Shown here piece after piece: positions 9,567-19,117 of a DNA stretch of 64,000 bases. Position 1 is the first letter of the stretch, and every line of letters starts with the position of its first letter. Position numbers and translations under genes: made by a program. Under the pieces are notes generated by a model. That model had not been told where the DNA came from. It was given only the letters and a program-made list of their open reading frames with translations, and searched no databases. The stretch is from Acidimicrobiia bacterium (lineage in GTDB: Bacteria > Actinomycetota > Acidimicrobiia > IMCC26256 > JAOSJL01): NCBI GenBank assembly GCA_027494115.1, contig JAOSJL010000003.1, forward strand, positions 1 through 64,000, given 5' to 3'.

Positions 9567-10546
9567 ATGGCGGACGAGTCGGACAGCAAGGGCGGAACAG
9601 GCGAGCCGGTCATCCGCGTGGAGGCCCTGTCGAAGGTCTACACGGGACGATTCGGGACGGTCAAGGCAGTCGACCACCTCGACCTAGAGGTCCGGCGCGG
9701 CGAGATCTTCGGCCTCCTCGGCCCGAACGGCGCCGGAAAGACGACCACCGTCGGAATGCTCACCTCGATGGTGATCCCGACCGGTGGGCGGGCATGGATC
9801 GGCGGTGTCGACGTGGTCGCCGAGCCGGCGCGCGCCAAGCAGGTGCTCGGCGTCGTGCCCCAGGAAACACCCTCGACCGCTCGCTCGACGTCTTCGAGAC
9901 CCTCTACTTCCACGGCCGCTACTTCGGCATGGGCGCACGCGAGTCGCGCCGCGTGACCGCCGAGCTTCTCGATCAGTTCCGGCTCACCGACCGCGCCAGA
10001 GCCGAGGTCGAGCAGCTCTCCGGCGGCATGGCACAGCGGCTGATGGTCGCCCGGGCGATCATGCACCGCCCGCAGATCCTCTTCCTCGACGAGCCGACCG
10101 CCGGCCTCGACCCCCAGAGCCGTCTCGCGCTGTGGGAGATCGTCGGCGAGCTGCACGCGCAGGGCCAGACGATCCTCCTCACGACCCACTACATGGAGGA
10201 GGCCGACCAGCTCTGCGATCGTGTCGCCATCATGGACCACGGGGTGATCCTCGCCCTCGACACACCCGCGGGTCTGAAGCACTCGATCGGCGCCGACACC
10301 GAGGTCTGCCTGACAGCCGAGGGCGACGGTGAGGCCCTGGCCGCGAGCATGCGCTCTCTGGACCACGTCACCGATGCTCGCGTGGTCGACGGCGTCGTCC
10401 ACGTCTGGATGCGGGGACGGCCACTGCTCCCCGCTCTGATCGCCGACGCCGACGCCGCCGGGTTCACCGTCACCGACCTGCACGTGACCGAGCCGACACT
10501 CGAGACGGTGTTCATCAACCTGACCGGGAAGGAGCTGCGCGAATGA
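9567..10546 (+). CDS. ABC-2 type transporter ATPase (frameshifted near 9865)
   Basis: Soluble ATPase of a two-component exporter, about 326 residues. Walker A GPNGAGKTTT is near 53, signature LSGGMAQR near 151, Walker B ILFLDEPTAGLDP near 170 and switch His in TTHYMEEADQLCD. The C-terminal 80 residues match the regulatory tail of drug/polysaccharide ABC-2 ATPases. One A is missing in GGAAACA at 9863-9867; the repaired join reads VVPQENTLDRSLDVFETLYF. The ATG at 9567 follows AGAGGAACG. The stop overlaps the permease start by four bases (ATGA), so the pair is one coupled unit. Cargo unknown. Confidence 0.9.
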
Positions 10547-11394
10547 CCACGACCACAGCCGCCGAACCCACGGTCGCATCGCTCGCGGAGTTCCGATCGA
10601 CGAGCCGCGCAGCGTTCGAGTCGTTCGGCGCCATGCTCCTGCGGGACATGCGTGTTCTGCGCAAGCAGATCGTCCCGTTCCTGATGCGCACGATCATGCA
10701 GCCACTGCTGATGGTCTTCGTCTTCGCCTACGTCTTCCCCAAGATCGGCCAGGGCATCGGCGGGTCCCCCGAGAGCGAAGCGCTCTTCTCGACGTTGCTC
10801 GCCCCCGGACTGATCGCCATCAGCTGCATCTTCCAGGGGATCCAGGCCGTCACGCTCCCGGTGGTCATGGAGTTCGGTTTCTCACGCGAGATCGAGGACA
10901 GGGTCCTCGCACCGATGCCGGTCTGGGCCATCGGGATCGAGAAGATCGTCTCGGGTGCGATCCAGTCGGCGATCTCGGCTGTGCTGGTACTCCCCTTCGT
11001 GCTCTGGATCCCCAGCACCCCTGTGCACCTCGACATCGACTGGCCCGTCGTCGTGACCTTTACGCCCCTGATCTGCCTTCTCTCCGGTGCAATAGGACTC
11101 TTCATCGGGACGCGCGCCGAGCCGAGGCAGGTCCCGCTCGTCTTCAGCATCATCGTTCTGCCGATGACGATGCTCGGCGCCGCCTACTACCCGTGGGCGA
11201 GGCTCTCGTCGATCGCCTGGCTGAAGTGGGCGGTGCTCGCGAACCCGCTCGTGTTCATGAGCGAGGGGATGCGTGCGGGCATGACGGCGATACCCCACAT
11301 GGGGCTGTGGGCCGTCTACGGCGCCGTGCTCGGATTCGGCACGGTCTTCGCGTGGCTCGGCATACGGGGCTTCCGCATGCGCGTCCTCGCATAG
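10543..11394 (+). CDS. ABC-2 type transporter permease
   Basis: 283-residue integral membrane protein with an amphipathic N-terminal region, then six hydrophobic segments beginning MQPLLMVFVFAYVFPKIG. The typical ABC-2 membrane motif is present around YYPWARLSSIAWLKWAVLANP near 220. It is the permease partner of the ATPase whose stop it overlaps. The gene ends just before a convergent terminator. Family members export drugs, lipids or polysaccharides; nothing local selects among these. Confidence 0.9.
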   Translation: MTTTTAAEPTVASLAEFRSTSRAAFESFGAMLLRDMRVLRKQIVPFLMRTIMQPLLMVFVFAYVFPKIGQGIGGSPESEALFSTLLAPGLIAISCIFQGIQAVTLPVVMEFGFSREIEDRVLAPMPVWAIGIEKIVSGAIQSAISAVLVLPFVLWIPSTPVHLDIDWPVVVTFTPLICLLSGAIGLFIGTRAEPRQVPLVFSIIVLPMTMLGAAYYPWARLSSIAWLKWAVLANPLVFMSEGMRAGMTAIPHMGLWAVYGAVLGFGTVFAWLGIRGFRMRVLA

Positions 11395-11398
11395 GGCG

Positions 11399-11441
11399 CC
11401 TACGAGGGCACAGAGCCCCTACGCACCGGGGCTCTCGTAGG
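11399..11441. terminator. Bidirectional hairpin terminator between convergent genes
   Basis: AGAGCCCC at 11412-11419 pairs with GGGGCTCT at 11428-11435, and CCTACG at 11399 pairs with CGTAGG at 11436-11441. The structure overlaps the last codons of the MaoC gene and directly follows the permease stop. No T-run follows, as is common in high-GC actinobacteria. Confidence 0.6.
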
Positions 11442-11928
11442 GACGCTGCCGCGGCTTGGCCGCCTCCCGCTTGGGCACCATCACCTTGCGACGGAAGTAG
11501 CAGACCTCCTCGCCGCGCTGGTTGAACCCGAAGGTCTCGACCGTCACGACACCACGGTCCGGCTTGCTCGACGACTCCTTCTTGCCGAGCACCCGCGTCT
11601 CCGCGTAGATGGTGTCGCCGTGGAACGTCGGGCGCTTGTGCTGGAGCGTCTCCACCTCGAGGTTGGCGATCGCGAGACCGCTCACGTCGGGCACGCTCAT
11701 GCCCAGAACCAGCGAGTACACGAGGTTCCCGACGACGACGTTCTTTCCGAACTGCGTCTGCGTCTCCGCGAACCACGCGTCGGTGTGAAGCGGGTGGTGG
11801 TTCATCGTGATCATACAGAACAGGTGGTCGTCGTACTCGGTGATCGTCTTGCCCGGCCAGTGCTTGTAGACGTCGCCGTCCTCGAAGTCCTCGAAGTACC
11901 TGCCGAAGGGGCGCTCGTGATCGGTCAT
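11419..11928 (-). CDS. MaoC-family (hot-dog) enoyl-CoA hydratase
   Basis: 169-residue hot-dog-fold protein. Characteristic features are GRYFEDFEDGDVYKHWPGKT at the N terminus, the catalytic-region NHHPLHTD near 43-50, and the C-terminal strand FGFNQRGEEVCYFRRKVMV. Such single-domain MaoC proteins hydrate unsaturated CoA thioesters; close relatives act on mesaconyl-CoA. The start ATG is preceded by GGAGGG six bases upstream. An HpcH/HpaI-type lyase 7 kb away and two acyl-CoA dehydrogenases nearby are compatible with a branched C4/C5 acyl-CoA route, but no continuous operon is seen. Confidence 0.8.
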   Translation of the reverse strand: MTDHERPFGRYFEDFEDGDVYKHWPGKTITEYDDHLFCMITMNHHPLHTDAWFAETQTQFGKNVVVGNLVYSLVLGMSVPDVSGLAIANLEVETLQHKRPTFHGDTIYAETRVLGKKESSSKPDRGVVTVETFGFNQRGEEVCYFRRKVMVPKREAAKPRQRPYESPGA

Positions 11929-12024
11929 TCTCGACCCTCCAGGTTGGGTGGGTTCCCGGGCTTGTCGGGGACGCCCGATTCTTGTCCGCGGCGGGCGCCT
12001 CTGGCATACCGGGCGCAGGCCGGG

Positions 12025-13190
12025 TCAGCGCGCCTCGGTCTCCTCGGCGCGCTTCAGCAGGCCCCTGGCTATGACGAGCCTCTGGATCTCGTTGGTCCCC
12101 TCGCCGATGATCATCAGGGGAGCGTCGCGGTAGTAGCGCTCCACCGGTAGGTCGGTCGTGTATCCGACGCCCCCGTGGATCCGCAGCGCCTCGGTCGCGA
12201 TCTCGAACGCCGTCTCCGACGCGAAGAGCTTCGCCATGCCGGCCTCGACGTCGACGCGCTCCCCCGCCTGCCGGCGCTCCGCTGCGCTACGGGTGAGCAG
12301 ACGGGCGGCTTCGAGCTTCGTCGCCATGTCGGCGATCTTCATCTGGATCGCCTGGTGCTCGGCGATCGGCCGGCCGAAGGTGTGCCGGTCCCGGGCGTAG
12401 CGGAGCGCAGCATCGAACGCTGCCCTCGCGACACCGACCGCCCGAGCCGCGATGTTGATGCGCCCCACTTCGAGGGCCGAGAGGAGGTAGCCCAGACCAC
12501 GCCCCGCGTCGCCCAGAAGAGCATCGGCGCCCACGCGGTGGCCGTCGTAGTGCATGTCGACCGTCTCGACTCCCTTGTACCCCAGCTTGTCGATCGCACG
12601 CCCGACGGTGATTCCGCCAAGCGCGGCCCCGGCTCCTTCTCGACCATCAGGCAGGAGATGCCCTCGGATGTCCGTGCCGCGAGCGCGACCAGGCCGGCGC
12701 GCTCGCCGTTCGTCACCCACGCCTTCGTCCCGGAGACGACGAGCTCGTCGCCGTCGCGCTCGGCGCGACATGAGATGTTGCGCGTGTCGCTCCCCGCGTC
12801 GGGCTCCGACAGCGAGAGCGCACCACGCAGCTCGCCGGAGGCAAGGCGCGGCAGCCAGCGGCGCTTCTGCTCCTCGGTGCCGTGCGCCACGAGCAGGCTC
12901 ACGACGATCGTGTGGGTGTTGACCACGCCCGAGAGCGACATCCAGCCGTAGGCGAGCTCCTCGACGATCGACGCGTAGGTGACGAGATCGAGACCGAGCC
13001 CGTCGTACTCGACGGGAACCGCGACCCCGAAGAGGCCGAGCGCCTTCATCTGCTCGACCATCACCTCGGGGTACTCGTCGGCACGCTCCAGGCCGGAGGC
13101 GACGGGCATGACGTCGCGGGCGACGAAGCGCCGGACCGTCTCCACGATCTGACGGCTCACCTCGGGATCGATCGACTCTCCAGCAACCAT
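12025..13190 (-). CDS. Acyl-CoA dehydrogenase (frameshifted near 12628)
   Basis: FAD-dependent alpha,beta-dehydrogenase of acyl-CoA thioesters, about 388 residues. It shows [11 protein letters not shown] (FAD/substrate region, near 127), the [12 protein letters not shown] motif of the C-terminal helical domain, [21 protein letters not shown], and the catalytic Glu in GEGTNEIQR near 368. One G is missing in the CCCC run 12627-12630; the corrected join is [20 protein letters not shown]. The start at 13190 is supported by TAGGCT seven bases upstream on the minus strand. It is monocistronic and divergent from an ABC exporter. Confidence 0.9.
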
Positions 13191-13197
13191 GCCCCGC

Positions 13198-13203
13198 AGC
13201 CTA
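13198..13203 (-). promoter_or_regulatory. Leaderless -10 box (TAGGCT) for the acyl-CoA dehydrogenase
   Basis: Read on the minus strand, TAGGCT is seven bases before the ATG at 13190. It abuts the repeated palindrome at 13207. Confidence 0.45.
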
Positions 13204-13206
13204 GGG

Positions 13207-13243
13207 GCGTCGATAGACCACAATATGTGTGGTCTATCGACGC
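13207..13243. repeat. Palindrome, copy 2 of the repeated extragenic element
   Basis: GCGTCGATAGACCACA (13207-13222) is perfectly complementary to 13228-13243 with a five-base loop. The 19-base core GGGGCGTCGATAGACCACA is identical to the copy at 1201. Here the element sits between two divergent genes, so it cannot be acting as a shared terminator. Confidence 0.75.
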
Positions 13244-13273
13244 TCGTCCCCGCGGGGGAGGGGTGGGGGTGGG

Positions 13274-13279
13274 TAGCGT
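13274..13279 (+). promoter_or_regulatory. -10 box (TAGCGT) for the ABC exporter
   Basis: TAGCGT ends seven bases before the TTG codon at 13287, the layout used for leaderless starts elsewhere in the window. Confidence 0.4.
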
Positions 13280-13286
13280 TGGGGTC

Positions 13287-15182
13287 TTGGTCGATCACCG
13301 CACTGTCATGGGGTTCCGGCGCGACGAGGCGCTCGAGGGACGGCGACTCGGGCGCGCCACAGCGCTGCGGGTCCTCGAGTTCATCTCCCCGTACCGGTCG
13401 CGGATCGTCGTCTTCCTCAGCGTGGTCGTCGCCGGGGCGGTGACCACCGCCGTCCCACCGCTCCTGCTCAGGGCCCTCCTCGACACAGCGGTACCCCGGA
13501 ACGACCGGGGAATGGTCTCGTGGCTGGCCCTGGGAGCGGTCGCGCTCGCACTCCTCAACGCCGCGTTCGCACTCGTGCAGCGCTGGCTCTCGGTTCGCGT
13601 GGGCGAGGGCGTCATCTACGACCTCAGGGTCGCCCTCTTCGACCACGTGCAGAGAATGCCGATCGCCTTCTTCACGCGCACCCAGACCGGCGCGCTCCAG
13701 TCCCGGTTGAACCACGATGTCGTCGGCGCCCAGCGTGCCGTCACGAACACGCTCGAGACCGTCGTCGCGAACGTCATCTCGGTCACGGTCACGCTCGCGA
13801 TCATGCTCGGTCTCGAGTGGAGGCTGACGCTCCTCACGCTGGCGGTGCTCCCGGCGTTCCTCTGGCCGGCAAGGAGGGTCGGCCCTCCGCTGCAGCGGGC
13901 CACACGCGAGTCGATGAGCGTCAACGCCGAGATGAACACGACCATCGCCGAGCGGTTCAACGTGGCCGGTGCACTGCTCGTGAAGGTCTTCGGTCGGCGC
14001 GCCGACGAGAGCGACGGCTTCTCCCACTCTGCTGCGCGTGTGCGCGACATCGGTGTGCGCACGGCGATGCTCGGCCGGATCCTGTACGTGGTCCTCGGGC
14101 TCGTCGGCGCCGTCGGGACGGCCGTCGTCTACTGGATCGGCGGCAACCTCGCGATCTCCGGGACGCTGACCATCGGCACGATCGGGGCCTTCGTCATCTA
14201 CGTCGGCCAGATCTACCAGCCGCTGGTGCAGCTGACGAACGCCAGGGTGGAGGTGCTGACCGCTCTCGTCTCCTTCGAGCGCGTCTTCGAGGTGCTCGAC
14301 CTCGCGCCGGCCATCACCGACAGCCCGGACGCCACGGTGCTCTCGCAGCCCGCCGGCCGGATCGCGTTCGATCACGTCTGGTTCCGCCATCCGCCGGCGA
14401 AGACCGTCTCCATACCGTCCCTCGAGACGCCACTCGGGCCCGACGGCGCCGTCTCCGCGTCGAAGTCCGGTGAGTGGGTCCTTCGCGACATCTGCTTCAC
14501 CGTGGATCCGGGCGAGACCGTCGCTCTGGTGGGCCCCTCCGGCGCAGGCAAGACGACCATCGCGATGCTCGTCGCCCGGGTCCACGACGTCTCGGAGGGC
14601 AGCGTCTCCGTCGACTCCCGCGACGTACGCGACGTCACGCTCGACTCCCTGCAGGGCGCGATCGGGTTCGTCCCGCAGGACCCGCACCTCTTCCACGCCA
14701 CGATCGGCGAGAACCTCCGCTACGCGCGTCCGTCGGCCACCGACTCCGAGGTCGAGGCGGCACTGCGCGCGGCGCGCGTGTGGGACCTGGTCGCATCTCT
14801 CCCCGAGGGTCTCTCGACTGTCGTCGGCGAGCGCGGCTACCGCATGTCGGGTGGGGAGAAGCAGCGGCTCGCCATAGCACGGCTGCTGCTGAAGGACCCG
14901 GCGGTCGTGGTGCTCGACGAGGCGACCTCGCACCTCGACTCCGAGTCGGAGTTCGCGATCCAAGCCGCCCTTACTGAGGTGCTCGCCGGGCGCACCGCGA
15001 TCGTCATCGCGCACCGGCTCTCGACGATCGTCGACGCCGACCGGATCCTCGTCGTGCAGGACGGTCAGATCGTCGCCGAGGGCCGCCACGAGGATCTGCT
15101 CGCGGCGGGCGGCCTGTACGAGGCCCTCTACCGGACCCAGCTTCGAGGCGGCGGCTCACCCGCCGTCGAGGAGGCCGTCTGA
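13287..15182 (+). CDS. ABC exporter, MsbA/lipid A-type fused permease-ATPase
   Basis: 631-residue homodimer-type exporter. Six transmembrane helices span about residues 30-330, then the ATPase domain: Walker A GPSGAGKTT near 417, Q-loop VPQDPHLF, signature MSGGEKQR near 521, Walker B VVVLDEATSHLD and H-loop AHRLST. An unusual insertion of about 30 residues (PAKTVSIPSLETPLGPDG...) lies between the first strands of the ATPase domain, a feature seen in some actinobacterial exporters. The TTG at 13287 is proposed from the promoter position; ATG at 13308 is the alternative start. Both sites look catalytically complete, unlike the heterodimer at 1263-4905. Substrate unknown. Confidence 0.88.
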   Translation: MVDHRTVMGFRRDEALEGRRLGRATALRVLEFISPYRSRIVVFLSVVVAGAVTTAVPPLLLRALLDTAVPRNDRGMVSWLALGAVALALLNAAFALVQRWLSVRVGEGVIYDLRVALFDHVQRMPIAFFTRTQTGALQSRLNHDVVGAQRAVTNTLETVVANVISVTVTLAIMLGLEWRLTLLTLAVLPAFLWPARRVGPPLQRATRESMSVNAEMNTTIAERFNVAGALLVKVFGRRADESDGFSHSAARVRDIGVRTAMLGRILYVVLGLVGAVGTAVVYWIGGNLAISGTLTIGTIGAFVIYVGQIYQPLVQLTNARVEVLTALVSFERVFEVLDLAPAITDSPDATVLSQPAGRIAFDHVWFRHPPAKTVSIPSLETPLGPDGAVSASKSGEWVLRDICFTVDPGETVALVGPSGAGKTTIAMLVARVHDVSEGSVSVDSRDVRDVTLDSLQGAIGFVPQDPHLFHATIGENLRYARPSATDSEVEAALRAARVWDLVASLPEGLSTVVGERGYRMSGGEKQRLAIARLLLKDPAVVVLDEATSHLDSESEFAIQAALTEVLAGRTAIVIAHRLSTIVDADRILVVQDGQIVAEGRHEDLLAAGGLYEALYRTQLRGGGSPAVEEAV

Positions 15183-15264
15183 CCGCGCCGGTGGGCGCCT
15201 CCTCGGACCCGGAGGCCCCCGGCCCGTGCCGCTACCATCGCACCGACCATCCGTGGTCCTCCTG

Positions 15265-16534
15265 ATGGCCGACTCCTTCATCCCTCACGCGTCCCGGCGC
15301 GAGCGCGATCGGCTTCGCCGTGTGCTCAGGCGTCGCAAGGCGAAGCTGACCGCCATCGCGGCGGTCTCGGTTGTCGTTGTCGCGCTCGTGGCTCTCGTCA
15401 GCACCGACACCCTCCGCCTCGGTGGAGGCGGAGGACGGCTGGGGGCAGACGCCTCCGCCGCGGCTCCGCTGGTCGACGATCCTCGGCGACCGGCGGAGGC
15501 CGCCGCCCTCTCGGAGCTGGACCCGCCCCGCCGCATCGACCACGACTCACCGCTGCGGCTATGGGTCGGCGGCGACTCCCTCGCCGGCTGGCTCGGGCCG
15601 TCGCTCGGGGCGCTTGCGCGCGAGACCGGAGTCGTGGCGACCCAGATCGACTACAAGGTCTCGAGCGGCATCGCGAGCGACGGCGTGCGCAACTGGCCGG
15701 AGCGTGCAGCCAGCGAGATCGAGGAGCACGACCCCGAGGCGATCGTCTTCATGATCGGGACCAACGACGCATCGATCGTGAACCACCGCACCAACGAGGA
15801 CGGCGTCTACGAGTGGGAGCCCGAGTACCGCTCCGAGGTCGCCGAGATGATGGACCTCTTCGTCGGCGGCGACGCCCACCGCACCGTGTTCTGGGTCGGT
15901 GCTCCGACGACCCGGACCGAGTGGCGCGACGACGGGGTCGTCGAGCTCAACAGGGTGATGCAGGAGGAGGCCGAGAGCCGCGACGATGTCGTGTTCGTCG
16001 ACGCCTACTCGCTCTTCGCCGGCGAAGACGGGCAGTACGTCGATTCACTGATCGGGGAAGACGGCGAGTACGTGCGCGTCCGCAACGGTGACGGCGTGCA
16101 CTTCACGACCGCCGGGGGCGACCGCCTGGCGGCGGCCGTCTTCGCACTCCTCGACGCCCGCTGGGAGATCCTCGATCAGGCAGACCCCGACAACCCGATC
16201 GAGCCCGACTACTCGGCCGGCAGCGGCGGCTACGTGAGCGGCGGCGCCAACGTCACCTACGGGGGGCGTGAACGACTCCACGGTTCCCGAGGATCCGACC
16301 ACGAGCGCGCCCCCTACCACCGGCCCCTCCACGCCCAGTACCACAGAGGCCGCATCCACGACCACGGCGTCGCCGAGCACCTCGTCCCCCTCGTCGACGA
16401 CCAGACCTCCGTCGACGACCGCACCCCCGGTCACCACGACTGCGGCGACGACCGCGACTACATCCGGCTCCGCGACGACCGCGGCGACTCCCACCACGTC
16501 ACCTACGGCGACCACCTCCGGCGCCGGCCCCTGA
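15265..16534 (+). CDS. Membrane-anchored SGNH-type hydrolase with Thr/Ser/Pro-rich tail (frameshifted at 16261-16266)
   Basis: Signal-anchored extracytoplasmic esterase/acetyltransferase-like protein of about 422 residues. A basic N terminus precedes one transmembrane helix (TAIAAVSVVVVALVALVST, about 28-46). The SGNH blocks follow: GGDSLAGWLG near 99 with the catalytic Ser, IGTNDAS near 160, and DGVHFTTAGG near 278 carrying Asp/His. The six-G run at 16261-16266 has one base too many; removing it continues the protein as TYGGVNDSTVPEDP and then an 80-residue Thr/Ser/Pro-rich tail, probably surface-exposed and possibly glycosylated. ATG 15265 is chosen; GTG 15253 is possible. Confidence 0.75.
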
Positions 16535-16601
16535 GACTCGCCGCCCGCGACGGCGCGGCGGTCGTGACGGCTCCGCTGTGAGGACCCCGATTACCCGTCG
16601 G

Positions 16602-16607
16602 TAGGCT
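16602..16607 (+). promoter_or_regulatory. Leaderless -10 box (TAGGCT) for the long acyl-CoA dehydrogenase
   Basis: TAGGCT is six bases before the ATG at 16614, so the mRNA is expected to begin at the start codon. Confidence 0.5.
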
Positions 16608-16613
16608 TCGCAG

Positions 16614-18246
16614 ATGACCGACACCTTCCTCGCAGCCTCCGCGGCCGTCGATATTGCCGCCGGCGTCGTAGACCGGGCAGCATCACGCCTCGCCGAGGCC
16701 TGCGCCGACGGTGGCAGGATCTCGGTGTCGAAGCTCGACGAGCACCAGGTCGTCGCCTACGACCTCGCCCACGCGGCCGCGGCCGTCGAGGGCAGCCGGG
16801 CGATGCTCGCATACGCAGAGCACGGTGCACTCGAATCGATGTAGCGCGCGCCTACATCGCCGACGCCATCTGGGACATCTCGTCTCGGATCATCGGCCGC
16901 GCCGCCGAGTGGGGCGTCGGTGCCGACGCCCTCGACGCCGCGACTCCGTTCGTGGAGGAGCACAGGTCGACAGCGTTCCTCTCGGAGCTCGCCGACGCGG
17001 TGCGACCCACGGCAGCGGACCGAACCACCTCTCCGACGACTTCGAGCTCGTCGCGGAGACGTTCCGCCGGTTCGCCGAGGACAAGATCCGCCCGGTCGCC
17101 GAGCACGTGCACCGAACGAACGGCGACGTGCCCGAGGAGATCATCTCCGGCCTCGCCGAGCTAGGGGGCTTCGGCCTCTCGGTCCCGGAGGAGTACGAGG
17201 GGTTCGCGCAGGGCGGCGAGCACGACTACATGGGCATGGTCGTCGCGACCGAGGAGCTGTCGCGGGGCTCGCTCGGCATCGGCGGATCACTCGTCACCCG
17301 CCCGGAGATCCTCACGCGCGCTCTGGTGGGCGGCGGCACCGAGGAGCAGAAGAGCACCTGGCTGCCGCGGGTCGCGTCCGGCGAGGTGATGGTCGGCATC
17401 ATGGCGACAGAGCCCGACTACGGCTCCGACGTGGCCGGCGTGAAGGTGACGGCGACGCGCACCGACGACGGGTGGCTGATCAACGGTGTCAAGACCTGGG
17501 CGACGTTCGCCGGGCGGGCGAACGTGCTGATGGTCCTGGCCCGCACCGACCCCGATCGGACCAAGGGGCACCGCGGGCTCTCGGTGCTCATCGTCGAGAA
17601 GGAGCCGGTCGGAGGTCACTCCTTCGCCTTCACCCAGGAGTCGGGCGGGCGGATGGAGGGCCGGGCGATCGACACGATCGGCTACCGCGGCATGCACTCC
17701 TTCGAGGTTGCGTTCGAGGACTGGCTCGTACCGGCGGAGAACCTCATCGGACTCGACGAGGGACTGGGCAGGGGCTTCTACCTACAGATGGCCGGCTTCG
17801 AGAACGGGCGACTGCAGACCGCGGCGCGCGCGGTCGGGCTGATGCAGGCCGCGTTCGAGGCAGGTCTCGACTACGCGCAGAACCGCGTCGTCTTCGGCAG
17901 CCCCGTCTTCGACTACCAGCTCAGCAAGGTCAAGCTCGCCCGGATGGCGGCTCTTATCCAGGGTGGCCGGCAGTTCTCGTACGCGGTAGCGCGCCTGATG
18001 GGCAACGGCCACGGCTCGCTCGAGGCATCGATGGTCAAGGCGCAGGTCTGTCGCGCCGCCGAGTGGGTGACCCGTGAGAGCCTCCAGCTCCACGGCGGCA
18101 TGGGGTACGCGGAGGAGTTCCCGGTGTCGCGCTACTACGTCGACGCGCGCGTGCTCTCGATCTTCGAGGGCGCCGACGAGACGCTCTGCCTCCGCGTCAT
18201 CGCGCGCCGCCTCGCCGAGCAGGCACTCGAACGCTCCGGCGCCTGA
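16614..18246 (+). CDS. Acyl-CoA dehydrogenase with helical N-terminal extension (two frameshifts)
   Basis: About 544 residues, some 150 longer than a normal acyl-CoA dehydrogenase. Residues 1-135 form an alpha-helical domain (MTDTFLAASAAVDIAAGVVD ... YIADAIWDISSRIIGRAAEW) joined to a standard dehydrogenase core: MATEPDYGSDVAG, GVKTWATFAGRAN, VVFGSPVFDYQ, LHGGMGYAEEFPVSRYYVDA and the catalytic Glu in FEGADETL near 526. The frame breaks twice, near 16842 (join SMLARAYIADAI) and near 17007 (join VRPHGSGPNHLSDDFE); each lacks one base and together they restore a single frame. The full-length reading explains why a 76-residue ORF appears directly in front of the core. Confidence 0.85.
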
Positions 18247-18291
18247 GAGCGCGCCCTGGCCGCGCGACCGACGACCTGCGAGACTGCACCA

Positions 18292-19041
18292 ATGGTGCAG
18301 GAACCCGGGGAGGACCGCGCACCACTGGCGTCCGCGCCACCCGTGACGCTCCCCGTGACGCACCACATCGACGCCACCGAGGCGAGGGCGCGGCGAGGGC
18401 GCGTCGCCGTCTTCGCGGCACCCATGGCGCTCCTCACCGTGATGGGCTGGGTGGGAGACGCCCTGGCGCCGACGCTCCTGGCGTCGGCGCCGCTCGTCCT
18501 CATCGCGCTGAACCCGCGCATGCGCAACCTCGCGCTGGTCTCGCCCTCCGTGTCGGTGGTCCCGTTCTTCACCGTCGCGATGCTCCGTCAGGTGGCAGGA
18601 GACCCGCTCTTCTTCTGGTTCGGCCGGCGCTACGGCGACGCCGCTGTGCGGTGGATGGAGCGCCGGATGGGCCCGGCAGCGAAGCCCGTCCTGCTCCTCG
18701 AGCGCCTCTTCGCCCGCGCAGCGCATCCCGTCACGGCGATCGCACCGAACAACCTCGTCTGCATCCTGGGCGGGGCGACCGGAATGGGCTGGCTCGCCTT
18801 CCTGGCACTCAACCTGGGTGGCACGGCTGTCCGAATAGCAGCGATCCGCGCCGTGGGCGACGCGCTCTCCGAACCGATCTTCGACATCACCGACTGGATA
18901 AGCGACCACCGAACCGGGCTGACCCTGCTCTCGGTGTCGTTGGTGGGACTCCTCGTCTGGAGGAGCTTTCGCACCGGCCGTGGCGAGCTGGCGACGCCGG
19001 ACCTCCTCGAGGAAGAGCTCGAATGCGCTGCAGACGAGTGA
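18292..19041 (+). CDS. DedA/VTT-like membrane protein
   Basis: 249-residue integral membrane protein with five or six hydrophobic segments. The motif DPLFFWFGRRYGDAAVRWM matches the F/YxxGRxxG signature of the DedA/SNARE-associated family, and APNNLVCILGGATGMGWLAFLALNLGG matches the second re-entrant hairpin. Family members act in lipid flipping and membrane homeostasis. It begins 46 bp after the acyl-CoA dehydrogenase stop, in the same direction. GAGACT six bases before the ATG is a weaker version of the leaderless box. Specific function not determined. Confidence 0.75.
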   Translation: MVQEPGEDRAPLASAPPVTLPVTHHIDATEARARRGRVAVFAAPMALLTVMGWVGDALAPTLLASAPLVLIALNPRMRNLALVSPSVSVVPFFTVAMLRQVAGDPLFFWFGRRYGDAAVRWMERRMGPAAKPVLLLERLFARAAHPVTAIAPNNLVCILGGATGMGWLAFLALNLGGTAVRIAAIRAVGDALSEPIFDITDWISDHRTGLTLLSVSLVGLLVWRSFRTGRGELATPDLLEEELECAADE

Positions 19042-19117
19042 GCTCGAGGGGGCCGCGCGGCTCGTCGCGAGAGGCCGCGGGCGCGGCAGGCGCCGGCTCC
19101 GACTGCGACGCTGCGCG

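Noticed and set aside
12339..15089. A 916-residue minus-strand open frame covering the ABC exporter gene.
   Set aside because: Only its last part is the acyl-CoA dehydrogenase N terminus. The rest is the antisense of the MsbA-type exporter, with low-complexity Arg/Asp/His composition typical of high-GC shadow frames.
16614..16844. A stand-alone 76-residue gene upstream of the acyl-CoA dehydrogenase.
   Set aside because: Adding one base near 16842 continues the helical domain into the dehydrogenase, so it is the N terminus of that protein.
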